Shown: positions 8,786 to 17,017, numbered from the stretch's first letter. The stretch is DNA of 64,000 nt from Runella sp. MFBS21 (GCF_029433105.1 NZ_JARNTW010000001.1:868001-932000), one strand, 5' to 3'. The notes: generated by a model not told the origin, from the letters alone. Made by a program: numbers and translations.

Positions 8786-9595
8786 ATGCCTATTGTAGAA
8801 ACCAACGGACTCAAGCTATACTACGAAGAGCGTGGCTCTGCCTCAGCGCAGCCCCTATTACTGATTATGGGGATTACGGCACCCGGCTCAGTATGGGAGC
8901 CTCATGTGGCTTATTGGGAAAAATACTTTCGGTGCATTGTGGTCGATAACCGTGGCGTAGGAAAAACCGATAAACCTGCGGGACCTTATACTACTGCTCA
9001 AATGGCCGACGACTATGCAGGGTTGCTGGATGCCCTCAATCTCGAAAAGGTAAAAGTAGTAGGTTGCTCTATGGGTAGCACTATTGCGCAGCAGTTGGCG
9101 ATTCGTCATCCTCAAAAAGTGAGTTCACTCGTGCTAATGTGCCCTTGGGCGCGCTGCGACAATGTGGCAAAGGCGATTTTTCAACACATCATGACTTGCA
9201 AAGCACGTTTTCGCCCCGAAGAATTTAGCCACTATATTCAGTTGCTGATTTATTCTAAAGCTTCTTGGGATGACGAAAAAGTCGCGGCGGAGCTAGCCGA
9301 AGGGCGTCAACAAGCAGCTATTGGAGCTGAGCCACAGCCTCTACACGCCCTTGAAGGTCAAGCATGGGCTTGTATTACGCACAATGCCCTAGAATCCCTT
9401 CCTACGCTTACCCAACCGGCTTTGGTGATTGGGGGTAAAGAGGATATTTTCACTCCTGTATGGATGGCCGAAGAAGTAGCTAAGGCAATTCCCAAAGCTG
9501 ATTTGTACTTATACGAAAAAGCAGGGCACATTTTCCATTTCGAAAAACTAGAAGATTTTAATGAAAGAGTCAAAAGTTGGTTATTGGTGCATTAA
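8786..9595 (+). CDS. Alpha/beta hydrolase
   Basis: This 269-residue single-domain alpha/beta hydrolase has no signal peptide. The nucleophile elbow is GCSMGS with Ser95; the acid is probably Asp220 in IGGKEDIFTP and the base His248 in KAGHIFHFE. An oxyanion-hole region (LLIMGITAPGSVW) and DNRGVGKTDKP complete the family pattern. It is similar to 3-oxoadipate enol-lactonase and related lactonases or esterases, and a sugar-lactonase or ester role fits the surrounding sugar genes, but that is inference. The start lies 9 nt after the epimerase stop. Confidence 0.88.
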   Translation: MPIVETNGLKLYYEERGSASAQPLLLIMGITAPGSVWEPHVAYWEKYFRCIVVDNRGVGKTDKPAGPYTTAQMADDYAGLLDALNLEKVKVVGCSMGSTIAQQLAIRHPQKVSSLVLMCPWARCDNVAKAIFQHIMTCKARFRPEEFSHYIQLLIYSKASWDDEKVAAELAEGRQQAAIGAEPQPLHALEGQAWACITHNALESLPTLTQPALVIGGKEDIFTPVWMAEEVAKAIPKADLYLYEKAGHIFHFEKLEDFNERVKSWLLVH

Positions 9596-9767
9596 AAAAT
9601 CATAATTTTTTATTTGATTAGTGCATTGTATTCAATTTTGACAAGTTTTAAAACTCAATTTGTTGGGAAAAATTTGAGAGTATATCAGTATCCCACAAGG
9701 CGGTCATTCAAAACCCAATTGATGAAGGCTTTGTCCTTCTTTTAACCTTAATTTTTAGACATAGTCG

Positions 9768-10805
9768 ATGAACGCATCAAAGCCATCTTGGACCAATAAA
9801 CTTTCAAATGTAGCACAGTGGGGAGGCATCGAGACGTCGGTGATTGATAATGGCGCAGGGCGCGGTACTCGTATAGCTTGGTTCAATACAGGAGCAGGGT
9901 TAAGGTACAAAGTCGTCATAGACCGTGCGATGGATATTGCCGATGCATTTTACAACCAACACGGTTTGGCTTGGATAAGTCACGCTGGGGTGATGTCGCC
10001 TCAGCCCTTTTCGGATAAAGGAATCGATTGGTTAAAAACTTTCACGGGAGGTCTTTTGACTACTTGTGGTCTCGCACACGTGGGAGGCCCTGAATCAGAC
10101 GAGTATGGCGAACGGGGTCTACATGGACAAATCAGCAATATCGCCGCAGAAATAGAATCTATCATTCAACCCGACCCATTGGCTGGAAAAATGGAAATGA
10201 GTATTACGGGTGTGATGCGCGAAACAAAAATCTTCGGTCCTAGTTTGGAGTTACGTCGCACTATTTCTAGCACCCTTGGCGAACCCGTATTGCGTATCCA
10301 CGACGAAGTACTGAATCGAGGAAATACCCCTGCCCCCTTGATGTTGTTGTATCATTTCAATTTTGGGTGGCCCTTGGCCGATGAAGGTACTCAAATCTTG
10401 TGGGAAGGAGATTGGCAACCTCGTTTTGGCCCCGAAAAAGCCAAAATATTCAAAGAAGGAAATGATTTCAAAACTTGCCCTCCACCGCCCGAAGACCACC
10501 TTGGTTCGGGAGAAGAGGTAGCCTTTATCGACCCTACTGCCGATGAGACAGGGCGCTGCATGTGTGGTTTGCATAATCCTAACTTGGGAGTCACCCTAAA
10601 GCTCTATTTCCAAAAGAATCAATTGCCTCATCTTACCAACTGGCAACATTGGGGCAAAAATGAATATGTTACAGGGCTAGAGCCAGGTACGCATCCACCT
10701 ATTGGACAGGCAAGTGCCCGAGCCCAAAACACGCTCATCTATCTTGCTCCTGGTGAGCGCCGTATCTATGACTTAACCATAGATGTGCGGGGCAGCGAAG
10801 CCTAA
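9768..10805 (+). CDS. DUF4432 aldose 1-epimerase-like protein
   Basis: This 345-residue cytoplasmic protein matches the DUF4432 galactose-mutarotase-like beta-supersandwich. Landmarks are WGGIETSVIDNGAGRGTRI, YKVVIDRAMDIADAFY, TGGLLTTCGLAHVGGP, GLHGQISNIAA, LLYHFNFGWPLADEG and the late VTGLEPGTHPP with Glu, as in mutarotase-type active sites. It probably acts on a hexose, pentose or keto-sugar anomer; the substrate is unknown. The 172-nt gap upstream holds no clear terminator (only a weak GAAGG/CCTTC hairpin near 9725-9740), and a metal cupin follows 75 nt later. Confidence 0.87.
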   Translation: MNASKPSWTNKLSNVAQWGGIETSVIDNGAGRGTRIAWFNTGAGLRYKVVIDRAMDIADAFYNQHGLAWISHAGVMSPQPFSDKGIDWLKTFTGGLLTTCGLAHVGGPESDEYGERGLHGQISNIAAEIESIIQPDPLAGKMEMSITGVMRETKIFGPSLELRRTISSTLGEPVLRIHDEVLNRGNTPAPLMLLYHFNFGWPLADEGTQILWEGDWQPRFGPEKAKIFKEGNDFKTCPPPPEDHLGSGEEVAFIDPTADETGRCMCGLHNPNLGVTLKLYFQKNQLPHLTNWQHWGKNEYVTGLEPGTHPPIGQASARAQNTLIYLAPGERRIYDLTIDVRGSEA

Positions 10806-10880
10806 ATCCCCAAAAAGAATCTTTCTAAAAACAAACACATATCAATTCAATCGTGCAAAAGCACTTATTATAACAATACA

Positions 10881-12095
10881 ATGGCAAATATAAGTTTAGC
10901 AGCAAAAGCGCTTGAACAAGGCAAAGGAATTTTACGCTTAGCTCCTACGTGGGTACCTCGCTCTTTTTGTGTACCAGGACGCCGCATCAAGCTTCACCCT
11001 GATGATTATTATGTATTGGGTGGTGTGCGTGGTGGTATCGATGAGCGTTGGCTATCGTCAACTACTCCTGCCAAAAATGGCCCACTCACTGGCGAGCATG
11101 AAGGACTCAGTAAAGTAGTATATGAAGAGGGAGGACAAACCGAGCAAATCCTCTTGAAAGATGTCATTGATGAGCTAAAAGGCGAAATCATCGGCGACCG
11201 TCTTTGGGATGAATATCAAAGCTGGCCGATGTACTCTAAGTTTTTTGATAACATGGGGCCACTTCCTCACCATATTCACCACAATGATGAAGAAGCCGCT
11301 AAAATCGGGCAATTGGGTAAGCCAGAAGCCTATTATTATCCCCCTCAGCTTAACAATCACGGCGGTGACTTTCCTTATACCTTCTTCGGAATTGCGCCCG
11401 GTACTACCAAAGAGCAAATCAAAGAGTGCTTGATGAACTTCACCAAAGGCGACAACAAAATCACCATGTATTCGCAAGCTTTCCCGCTTATTCCGGGTAC
11501 AGGCTGGGATGTGCCTCCAGGGATGTTGCACGCGCCGGGTAGCCTTTGTACTTATGAGCCTCAAAAAGCATCAGACGTATTTGCGATGTATCAATCGCTC
11601 GTAAATGAGGCCGTCATTCCCGAAGAATTGCTTTGGAACGGTACGCCTCCTGAGCGTATTGGGGACTATGACCAATTGATGGAAGTAATCGACTGGGATC
11701 TCAATACCAACCCCAATCTTCTCGAAACGCGTTTTATGCGTCCTATTCCAGTAAATCCTGATGTAGAAACAGAAGGCTACAGCGAAGTGTGGGTTTGCTA
11801 CCGTTCAGAGGCATTTAGCGCTAAAGAATTGACCGTATATCCAGGTCAAACAGTTACTATCAAAGATAGCGCAGCCTATGGTTTAATTATGATGCAAGGT
11901 CATGGTAAAATGGGCGAATGGAATATTGAAACACCTGCTTTGATTCGTTACGGACAACTTACCAACGATGAGTTTTTTGTAACTGAAAAAGCGGCCAAAG
12001 AAGGCGTAACCATTACAAACTATTCTTCAACCGACCCCATCGTGATGTTGAAGCATTTTGGGCCTAATAACCCTGACTTAACAGTAGTTAAATAA
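10881..12095 (+). CDS. Cupin-fold metal protein, mannose-6-phosphate isomerase-like
   Basis: This 404-residue protein has no signal peptide. The cupin metal signature is visible as PLPHHIHHND (His130, 131, 133, 134), followed by a conserved Glu149 region (KPEAYYYPP) and His217 in PPGMLHAPGSLCTYEP, as in class I phosphomannose isomerases and their sugar-isomerase relatives. A second cupin-like domain covers roughly residues 290-390. It is probably a sugar isomerase that works with the neighbouring DUF4432 protein. A REP-like hairpin begins 9 nt after its stop, and the RAYT island separates it from the next sugar gene. Confidence 0.75.
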   Translation: MANISLAAKALEQGKGILRLAPTWVPRSFCVPGRRIKLHPDDYYVLGGVRGGIDERWLSSTTPAKNGPLTGEHEGLSKVVYEEGGQTEQILLKDVIDELKGEIIGDRLWDEYQSWPMYSKFFDNMGPLPHHIHHNDEEAAKIGQLGKPEAYYYPPQLNNHGGDFPYTFFGIAPGTTKEQIKECLMNFTKGDNKITMYSQAFPLIPGTGWDVPPGMLHAPGSLCTYEPQKASDVFAMYQSLVNEAVIPEELLWNGTPPERIGDYDQLMEVIDWDLNTNPNLLETRFMRPIPVNPDVETEGYSEVWVCYRSEAFSAKELTVYPGQTVTIKDSAAYGLIMMQGHGKMGEWNIETPALIRYGQLTNDEFFVTEKAAKEGVTITNYSSTDPIVMLKHFGPNNPDLTVVK

Positions 12096-12104
12096 AACAC
12101 AAGT

Positions 12105-12140
12105 CCCTACGGGGGAATCTGATGAGATTCCCCCGTAGGG
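12105..12140. repeat. Head-to-head REP-like pair forming a 16-bp hairpin
   Basis: CCCTACGGGGGAATCT (12105-12120) is the perfect reverse complement of 12125-12140, with a GATG loop. Each arm contains the CCC-TACG-GGG core of the neighbouring REP-like repeats, so this is two elements in opposite orientation. No T-tract follows, so it is not a classical terminator, though it may end or protect the cupin mRNA. Confidence 0.8.
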
Positions 12141-12172
12141 CTTACATAAACAGTAAAGAAAAATCAACAATA

Positions 12173-12304
12173 CCCCATAGGGGTTACAAATCGGTAGAAA
12201 TAATAGAATAAGGAAGAATTCAACAATGCTCCGTAGGGGTTACATAGCGGTAAAAACAAACGATAGGAAAACAATGATGCCCCGTAGGGGCTAAATATCG
12301 GTAA
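12173..12304 (+). repeat. Three REP-like palindromes upstream of the RAYT gene
   Basis: Copies begin at 12173, 12229 and 12280. Each has a core such as CCCCGTAGGGG (variants CCCCATAGGGG, CTCCGTAGGGG) and a tail close to CTACATATCGGTAG. Read on the minus strand, the tail puts GTAG, GTAA or TTAG directly 5' of the hairpin. Spacing between copies is 51-56 nt. The last copy ends 2 nt before the transposase GTG start. Confidence 0.85.
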
Positions 12305-12306
12305 CC

Positions 12307-12768
12307 GTGGCAAATACCTTTACTCAAATACATGTACATCTGGTATTTGCCGTCAAATATCGTCAAGCCATCATTCAACAAAAATGGAAAAATGATTTAT
12401 ATAAATATGCCACAGGCATTATTCAAAACAATGGACATAAATTATTGATTATAAATGGAATGCCAGATCATGTTCACATACTGATTGGATTTCGTACCAC
12501 ACAAACTCTTTCAGACCTAGTGCGTGATATAAAACAAATGACATCATTGTGGATAAATGAAAATAAACTAACGAGTCAAAAATTTGCTTGGCAAGAGGGA
12601 TATGGTGCATTTTCATACGGACAATCTCAATTACCAACTATTATAAAATACATCGAAAATCAGGAAGAACATCATAAGAAAAAGACATTTAGGGAAGAAT
12701 ACATGGCGTTTTTAAGGCTTTTTGAGATAGAATTTGATGAAAAATATATTTTCAAAGAAATAGAGTAA
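12307..12768 (+). CDS. RAYT: REP-associated tyrosine transposase (IS200/IS605-type Y1 HUH)
   Basis: This 153-residue single-domain Y1 transposase starts at GTG and reads MANTFTQIHVHLVFAVKYR, the usual N-terminus of Bacteroidota IS200-type proteins. The HUH motif is His55-Val-His57 in GMPDHVHILIG, and the catalytic Tyr is probably Tyr115 in IIKYIENQEEHHKKK. No tnpB or IS605 partner is present, and the gene is flanked on both sides by many copies of a short REP-like palindrome, the hallmark of domesticated RAYTs that move and maintain REP sequences. It sits inside a run of sugar genes, all on the same strand. The frame is intact, so it may be functional. Confidence 0.9.
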   Translation: MANTFTQIHVHLVFAVKYRQAIIQQKWKNDLYKYATGIIQNNGHKLLIINGMPDHVHILIGFRTTQTLSDLVRDIKQMTSLWINENKLTSQKFAWQEGYGAFSYGQSQLPTIIKYIENQEEHHKKKTFREEYMAFLRLFEIEFDEKYIFKEIE

Positions 12769-12889
12769 AGTTTAGCACCTACGGTGCATAGAGGTATGTG
12801 GGCTGATTTGTTTGCTACCGATATACAACTCCTAGCGGAGTAAATGAAGAAGCCAAAAATGCCCCATAGGGGCTACATATCGGTAGAAA
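12765..12889 (+). repeat. 125-bp repeat unit A of the REP island (BIME-like)
   Basis: The unit holds a GCACC-TAC-GGTGC hairpin (12775-12787), an inverted tail plus ACTCC/GGAGT hairpin (12815-12841), and a forward REP copy (12862-12886). The same unit recurs at 12907-13031 with about four substitutions. The opposite orientations within one unit resemble bacterial interspersed mosaic elements. It begins at the transposase stop codon. Confidence 0.85.
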
Positions 12890-12906
12890 GGATAAGAATA
12901 GAAGAA

Positions 12907-13031
12907 GTAAAGTTTAGCACCTACGGTGCATAGGGATATGTGGGCTGATTTGTTTGCTACCGATATACAACTCCTAACGGAGTAAATGAAGAAGCCAAAA
13001 ATGCCCCGTAGGGGCTACATATCGGTAGAAA
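12907..13031 (+). repeat. 125-bp repeat unit B of the REP island (BIME-like)
   Basis: This is a direct copy of 12765-12889 at a 142-bp offset, separated from it by 17 bp. Its forward REP core is at 13004-13028, with CCCCGTAGGGG where unit A has CCCCATAGGGG; that change keeps the palindrome-like shape. Confidence 0.85.
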
Positions 13032-13062
13032 CAAAACATGGACGAAAGAAAAGTCAACCATG

Positions 13063-13143
13063 CCCCGTAGGGGCTATATATCGGTAGAAAGGATAAGAAT
13101 AAAGGTTAAAAAATGCCCCATAGGGGCTACATATTATCGGTAA
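13063..13143 (+). repeat. Two further REP-like palindromes
   Basis: Copies at 13063-13087 (tail CTATATATCGGTAG) and 13116-13143 (tail with a 3-nt insertion, CTACATATTATCGGTAA) end the island about 50 nt before the next sugar gene. Confidence 0.8.
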
Positions 13144-13193
13144 ATCATCATAAACCAACAACATAAATCAAAATAAATAAACCTTTTCAAACT

Positions 13194-14228
13194 ATGCCAG
13201 AGAATAATTATCCTAAACTCCACAACGCCACATGGCCTGGGATTGTGGGGAAAGGCCCTGATTCAGAGCCAGCTATTGCACTTGACACCATGCTCGAAAT
13301 GACGGCCGCTGCTGAGGTAGATGGTGTTAAATTCGATGGAGTGGATTTAGGACTTTTTGATCCTCATTACGACCTAGATACATCAGATGACGGTATCAAA
13401 CGTCTCGCTGATAAAGTAGCCAATCATGGCCTTCAAATTGGTAGCTTAGTAGCGCCTATTTGGGGTGGACCTGCCATGGGTACCAAAGAACAACGAGCTG
13501 AATTTGTAGAAATGGTTCGTAAATCTTGCCAAATCGGTCAAAAACTCCGTGAAATGGGCATCCGTCCTAATGGTATTGTACGTATCGACTCAGCTAGTAG
13601 TCCGCACGATTGGGCACTTGACCCTGTTGGCAATACCAAATTGATCGCTCAAACCTTCCGTGAAGCTGCTGATGTGGCTGCCGACTTTGGCGAGCGTCTT
13701 GCAGCAGAAGGCGAAATTTGCTGGGGCGGTATGCATTCATGGAAATACATGATAGAAACGCTCGAAGCTGTCGATCGTAAAAACGTTGGTTTCCAGGCGG
13801 ATATGTCGCACACGACCCTTTATTTGTTGGGCTACAATGCTCCTGAGCACCGCGTATTGCCCGAAGATTTTCAGTGGGGTGATCGCGAGACTTTCCTTGA
13901 AGGCTTGAAAAAACTGACGGCGGCCCTTCGCCCTTGGACGATTGACTTCCACGTGGCTCAAAACGATGGTACTGTGTTTGGCTCAGGCTCGCACGACAAG
14001 ACAGGCCGCCACTGCCTTGCCACTGATCCTAATGGAAAACTTGACATTACGCATGATGCAGGTCTTTGGCTACGCGACGAAAGTGGCGAACTTACCAAAG
14101 CCTTCCGTCATATTTGTTGGGATGGCTGTATGTTCCCGAATGCGGTTATGACCGAACAAAAAACTTGGAACGACATCTTGGCTGCTATGATTAAAGTACG
14201 TCAAGTACACGGTTGGTACGAGGCCTAA
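13194..14228 (+). CDS. Sugar isomerase/epimerase family TIM barrel protein
   Basis: This 344-residue AP_endonuc_2-type TIM barrel has no signal peptide. Likely metal ligands are Glu174 in [12 protein letters not shown], Asp203 in [11 protein letters not shown], His253 in IDFHVAQND and Asp310 in [10 protein letters not shown]. It is longer than the 275-283-residue epimerases at 5947 and 7949 because of inserted loops around residues 210-235 and 255-285. It is followed 71 nt later by a Gfo/Idh/MocA dehydrogenase, with a 15-bp hairpin between them. This dehydrogenase-isomerase pairing is typical of keto-sugar or inositol-type pathways. The substrate is unknown. Confidence 0.87.
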   Translation: MPENNYPKLHNATWPGIVGKGPDSEPAIALDTMLEMTAAAEVDGVKFDGVDLGLFDPHYDLDTSDDGIKRLADKVANHGLQIGSLVAPIWGGPAMGTKEQRAEFVEMVRKSCQIGQKLREMGIRPNGIVRIDSASSPHDWALDPVGNTKLIAQTFREAADVAADFGERLAAEGEICWGGMHSWKYMIETLEAVDRKNVGFQADMSHTTLYLLGYNAPEHRVLPEDFQWGDRETFLEGLKKLTAALRPWTIDFHVAQNDGTVFGSGSHDKTGRHCLATDPNGKLDITHDAGLWLRDESGELTKAFRHICWDGCMFPNAVMTEQKTWNDILAAMIKVRQVHGWYEA

Positions 14229-14238
14229 TTTTATTAGG

Positions 14239-14274
14239 AAACTTTCTCTTAAAGTAGTTTTTAAGAGAAAGTTT
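14239..14274. promoter_or_regulatory. Perfect 15-bp intercistronic hairpin
   Basis: AAACTTTCTCTTAAA (14239-14253) pairs perfectly with 14260-14274 around a 6-nt loop. It lies between the epimerase stop and the Gfo/Idh ATG at 14300, with no T-tract after it, so mRNA processing, stability or attenuation is more likely than full termination. Confidence 0.6.
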
Positions 14275-14299
14275 GAAAACGACTAAACTCATTAACAAA

Positions 14300-15463
14300 A
14301 TGGCACAAAAAAAACACATAAGAATCGGATTGGTGGGAACAGGTTTGATGGGCCGCACCCACGCCAATGGATACAACCGTATCGCTAACTTTTTTCCTGA
14401 ATTAGAATATCAACCTGTATTGAAAGCAGTATGCTCACGCAATCCTGAGAAAGTACAGGCTTTTGCAGAGCAATGGGGATTTGAATCGTACGAGACTGAC
14501 TGGAAAGCATTGGTGGCTCGCGACGACATTGATGCCGTCGACATCTGTACTCCTAACGACTCTCACGCCGAAATCGCCCTTGCCGCTGCCGCAGCTGGCA
14601 AAATGATTTTGTGCGAAAAACCCCTTTCACGTACTTTAGCCGAAGGGGAGGCTATGGTTGAAGCTGCTGAGAAGGCTGGCATAGCTACTACAGTATGGTA
14701 CAATTATCGTCGGATTCCGGCGGTAACTTTAGCCAAACAAATTGTAGATTCGGGCAAATTGGGCAAGATTTTTCACTACCGTGCCAACTTTCTCCAAGAT
14801 TGGACCATCAATGCCGACCTTCCACAAGGTGGAACAGGGCTTTGGCGGATGGATGTTGATTCGGCAGGCTCAGGCGTAACGGGTGACTTGCTCGCTCACT
14901 GTATTGATACCGCTATGTGGCTCAATGGCGCTATCACCGATGTATCGGCCATGACAGAAACTTTCGTAAAGCAGCGTATGCACCAAGTGACGGGCAAAAT
15001 GACCCCCGTTGGTATCGATGATGCGTGTATTTTCCATTGTCATTTCGAAAATGGTTCTTTAGGGTTGTTTGAGTCAACGCGCTACGCCCGTGGACACAAG
15101 GCACTTTATACATTCGAAATCAACGGTGAGCATGCTTCTATCCGCTGGGACTTGCATGACCTCAACCGCCTAGAATACTTCGATCACAGCGATCAATCTA
15201 TCGTACGCGGATGGCGCTCAATCCACGTGACCGACGGCGACCAACCTTACATGAATCGTTGGTGGATTCCGGGCTGTGGTATCGGGTATGAACATAGCTT
15301 TATCCACCAAGTAGCCGATTTCTTGAAAAGCCTCGAAACAGGAGAGCCTTGTGGTCCTACATTTAGAGATGCTTTACAAACACAAAAAGTATGCGAAGCG
15401 GTGATTGCCTCGGCCAATTCTCGTAGCTGGAAAGATACGGGCGTGGAAGGCCATATTGGTTAA
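14300..15463 (+). CDS. Gfo/Idh/MocA family NAD(P)-dependent oxidoreductase
   Basis: This 388-residue dehydrogenase has no signal peptide. The Rossmann motif is [18 protein letters not shown] (residues 9-26), the EKP motif is CEKPLS (Glu106-Lys107-Pro108), and the catalytic region is [16 protein letters not shown] with Asp196, His200 and Asp203. Members oxidise a sugar or inositol hydroxyl, often at C3. I chose the ATG at 14300 because the Rossmann strand starts four residues later; an in-frame TTG at 14273 would add nine residues from inside the upstream hairpin. It ends a gene run and is followed by two hairpins, the second a terminator. Confidence 0.92.
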   Translation: MAQKKHIRIGLVGTGLMGRTHANGYNRIANFFPELEYQPVLKAVCSRNPEKVQAFAEQWGFESYETDWKALVARDDIDAVDICTPNDSHAEIALAAAAAGKMILCEKPLSRTLAEGEAMVEAAEKAGIATTVWYNYRRIPAVTLAKQIVDSGKLGKIFHYRANFLQDWTINADLPQGGTGLWRMDVDSAGSGVTGDLLAHCIDTAMWLNGAITDVSAMTETFVKQRMHQVTGKMTPVGIDDACIFHCHFENGSLGLFESTRYARGHKALYTFEINGEHASIRWDLHDLNRLEYFDHSDQSIVRGWRSIHVTDGDQPYMNRWWIPGCGIGYEHSFIHQVADFLKSLETGEPCGPTFRDALQTQKVCEAVIASANSRSWKDTGVEGHIG

Positions 15464-15479
15464 ATAATACTTGATAGTT

Positions 15480-15551
15480 ATACTAAGTTTTAAGGACTTA
15501 GTATAATTCATTAAAAACCTCTTGAAGCGCGGACAAGTGTTCGCGCTTTTT
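15480..15551 (+). terminator. Double hairpin with Rho-independent terminator after the Gfo/Idh gene
   Basis: A first stem, ATACTAAGT (15480-15488) with ACTTAGTAT (15496-15504), is followed by a second, AGCGCG-type stem (15526-15534 with 15539-15547) running into five T at 15547-15551. The second is the classical terminator. Confidence 0.8.
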
Positions 15552-15790
15552 CTGTGGGAGATGATAAATTTTAGATAATGGTCTTATCCTACCACGCCTT
15601 TCCGTAGAAAAGGAATCTTGATTCTTAGGACTTGTGAATGTCGTTACATTTGCAAACAGTAAGTAAAAAACTTAAATATAGTTTTGCAAAATAGCCTTCT
15701 GAATGAGGTAGCAAGTTTACTGCCTAGATTGAGAGGTTTGAAGATAGCCCTATCTTATAAAATAAGAGAAAACTCGCAGTTTGAGATGTA
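15552..15790. other. Intergenic region between convergent genes
   Basis: No ORF is supported. It holds overlapping small palindromes, AAGATAG-CC-CTATCTT (15741-15756) and TCTTAT-AAA-ATAAGA (15753-15767), which may help end the minus-strand regulator transcript. Confidence 0.4.
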
Positions 15791-16507
15791 TTAATTATTA
15801 CGTGAAATAGTATGCATCTGAATGTGCTTCTGGTTGATTTTGTTGCGGTATAAGTCTCCAATCGGAATCTGCTCGCCGTTTACTAGTTGTATATCGTTTT
15901 TGCCAATACGAGCTATGGCATCCCTATGTACGAGATAAGAGCGGTGTACTCTCAAAAACACATCATGTTTGAGTTTTTCGGCCAGACTGCTGATTGTCAA
16001 AATCGGCAGATATACTTCATTTTTTGTCACTATTTGAACAAAATTTTCTTGAGCCTTCATGTAAAGTACATCTCTATAGCGAATCTGTATATAATTAAGG
16101 TTTTCTCTTACAAAAAAGTACGGCTCAACCGAGGCTAGTTCGATGGCGGTGTCCATACGTAGGCGTACTTTTTCAATGGCTTTCAAAAACCGATCATATT
16201 CCAGCGGCTTAAGCAAAAAATCAACGGGCGATACTTCATAACAATCCAGAGCATAATCGCGGTGGGCTGTTACGAAGATAACCAAGGGAGGAGCCTGGAG
16301 ACTTTTTACAAAATTCAAACCTGATAGGTCGGGCATTTCGATGTCGCAGATAAGAAGATCTATTTTTTGCTCGGCGATGAGTTCATAGGCTTGCATGGCC
16401 GAATCACAAGTACCTATCAGATGAAGGAGTGGGTTCATGTCCACAAACTTTGCAACTATTTTTTGCCAGTATGGAGCATCGTCAATAATAAGGGTGTTAA
16501 TTTTCAT
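15791..16507 (-). CDS. LytTR-family response regulator
   Basis: This 238-residue two-domain regulator has a receiver (residues 3-118) with the acidic pocket IDDA, phospho-acceptor Asp55 in LLICDIEMPD, VTAHRDYALD and Lys in FLLKPLEYDRF. A C-terminal LytTR DNA-binding domain (about 135-235) carries ALFY-type landmarks: DVLYMKAQENFVQI, VYLPILTISSLAEKL and FLRVHRSYLVH. The partner LytS-type kinase is not adjacent, so it is an orphan here. It is transcribed against the Gfo/Idh gene and divergently from the ABC transporter, and a promoter-like element sits just upstream. It may regulate neighbouring sugar genes, but its targets cannot be inferred from the sequence alone. Confidence 0.92.
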   Translation of the reverse strand: MKINTLIIDDAPYWQKIVAKFVDMNPLLHLIGTCDSAMQAYELIAEQKIDLLICDIEMPDLSGLNFVKSLQAPPLVIFVTAHRDYALDCYEVSPVDFLLKPLEYDRFLKAIEKVRLRMDTAIELASVEPYFFVRENLNYIQIRYRDVLYMKAQENFVQIVTKNEVYLPILTISSLAEKLKHDVFLRVHRSYLVHRDAIARIGKNDIQLVNGEQIPIGDLYRNKINQKHIQMHTISRNN

Positions 16508-16523
16508 AAAAGTACTCTAATTT

Positions 16524-16554
16524 AAAGGATAGTTTGTGGGTGTTTGTTGACAAA
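16524..16554 (-). promoter_or_regulatory. Possible promoter of the LytTR regulator gene
   Basis: On the minus strand, TTTG (plus 16551-16554) is followed after exactly 19 nt by TATCCTTT (plus 16524-16531), two mismatches from TAnnTTTG. It sits 17 nt before the ATG. The -33 box lies in TGTTGACAAAT (16545-16555), repeated at 16641-16651. Confidence 0.4.
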
Positions 16555-16867
16555 TCAATAGGTTTAGTCAATTAGTGTAATTTCTATTTTAAAGTAACCT
16601 AATATATTTATTAATTTTGACTTGGATTTATGAGATGTTGTGTTGACAAATGTAACAAAATAAGCCAATCCTCCGTGTGCATTTAATTATAATCTGGGTC
16701 ATTTTGGCATTGTAATTAAAAAATAAAATAGGTTGACTCACAAGGGAATTCAAAATTGATACCAAAACTATAAAATACATTAGAAAATTGTCCTAACTTT
16801 TCCTAAAACCACCTGTGAGAGTATAAGTTATTTAATTTTCTTTACCCTACTTTAATTTAGTTTTTTG

Positions 16868-16898
16868 AGCGGGCTGTGAATCTCACAGCCCGCTTTTT
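16868..16898. terminator. Strong bidirectional-looking terminator without an upstream gene
   Basis: AGCGGGCTGTGA (16868-16879) pairs perfectly with TCACAGCCCGCT (16883-16894) around ATC, followed by further T. On the minus strand the hairpin also runs into an AAAAAA/T-rich flank. No coding gene ends just upstream on either strand. Confidence 0.75.
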
Positions 16899-16987
16899 AG
16901 TATCTACCAGTGAAAAGAGGAGGTAGGTTTTGACTATTTGGTGAGACTCTCTATGAGTATTTTATGCCCTTTTTGTGCTTATTATGG

Positions 16988-16995
16988 TAATTTTG
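16988..16995 (+). promoter_or_regulatory. Possible -7 element for the ABC transporter operon
   Basis: TAATTTTG matches the Bacteroidota TAnnTTTG element exactly and lies 22 nt before the ATG at 17018. No clear TTTG is found at the expected spacing upstream, so the call is weak. Confidence 0.35.
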
Positions 16996-17017
16996 CCACC
17001 AAAGGGCTAATTATAAA

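Larger units (their letters stand above)
16555..17017. other. Long intergenic region with an orphan terminator
   Basis: No ORF is supported in this region. It contains the second TGTTGACAAAT copy (16641-16651), a strong hairpin-terminator at 16868-16898 with no gene in front of it, and a TAATTTTG element before the ABC gene. Confidence 0.5.

Noticed and set aside
11175-11564. Minus-strand open frame opposite the cupin gene
   Set aside because: It is a shadow of the cupin reading frame, with no start context or family resemblance.
12307-12768. Standard IS200/IS605 insertion sequence
   Set aside because: No tnpB partner and no single pair of left and right ends; multiple REP-like copies on both sides fit a RAYT better.
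12173-13143. Possible CRISPR array
   Set aside because: The repeats are short palindromes in both orientations with uneven spacing, similar intervening sequence rather than unique spacers, and no cas genes; a RAYT gene sits among them.
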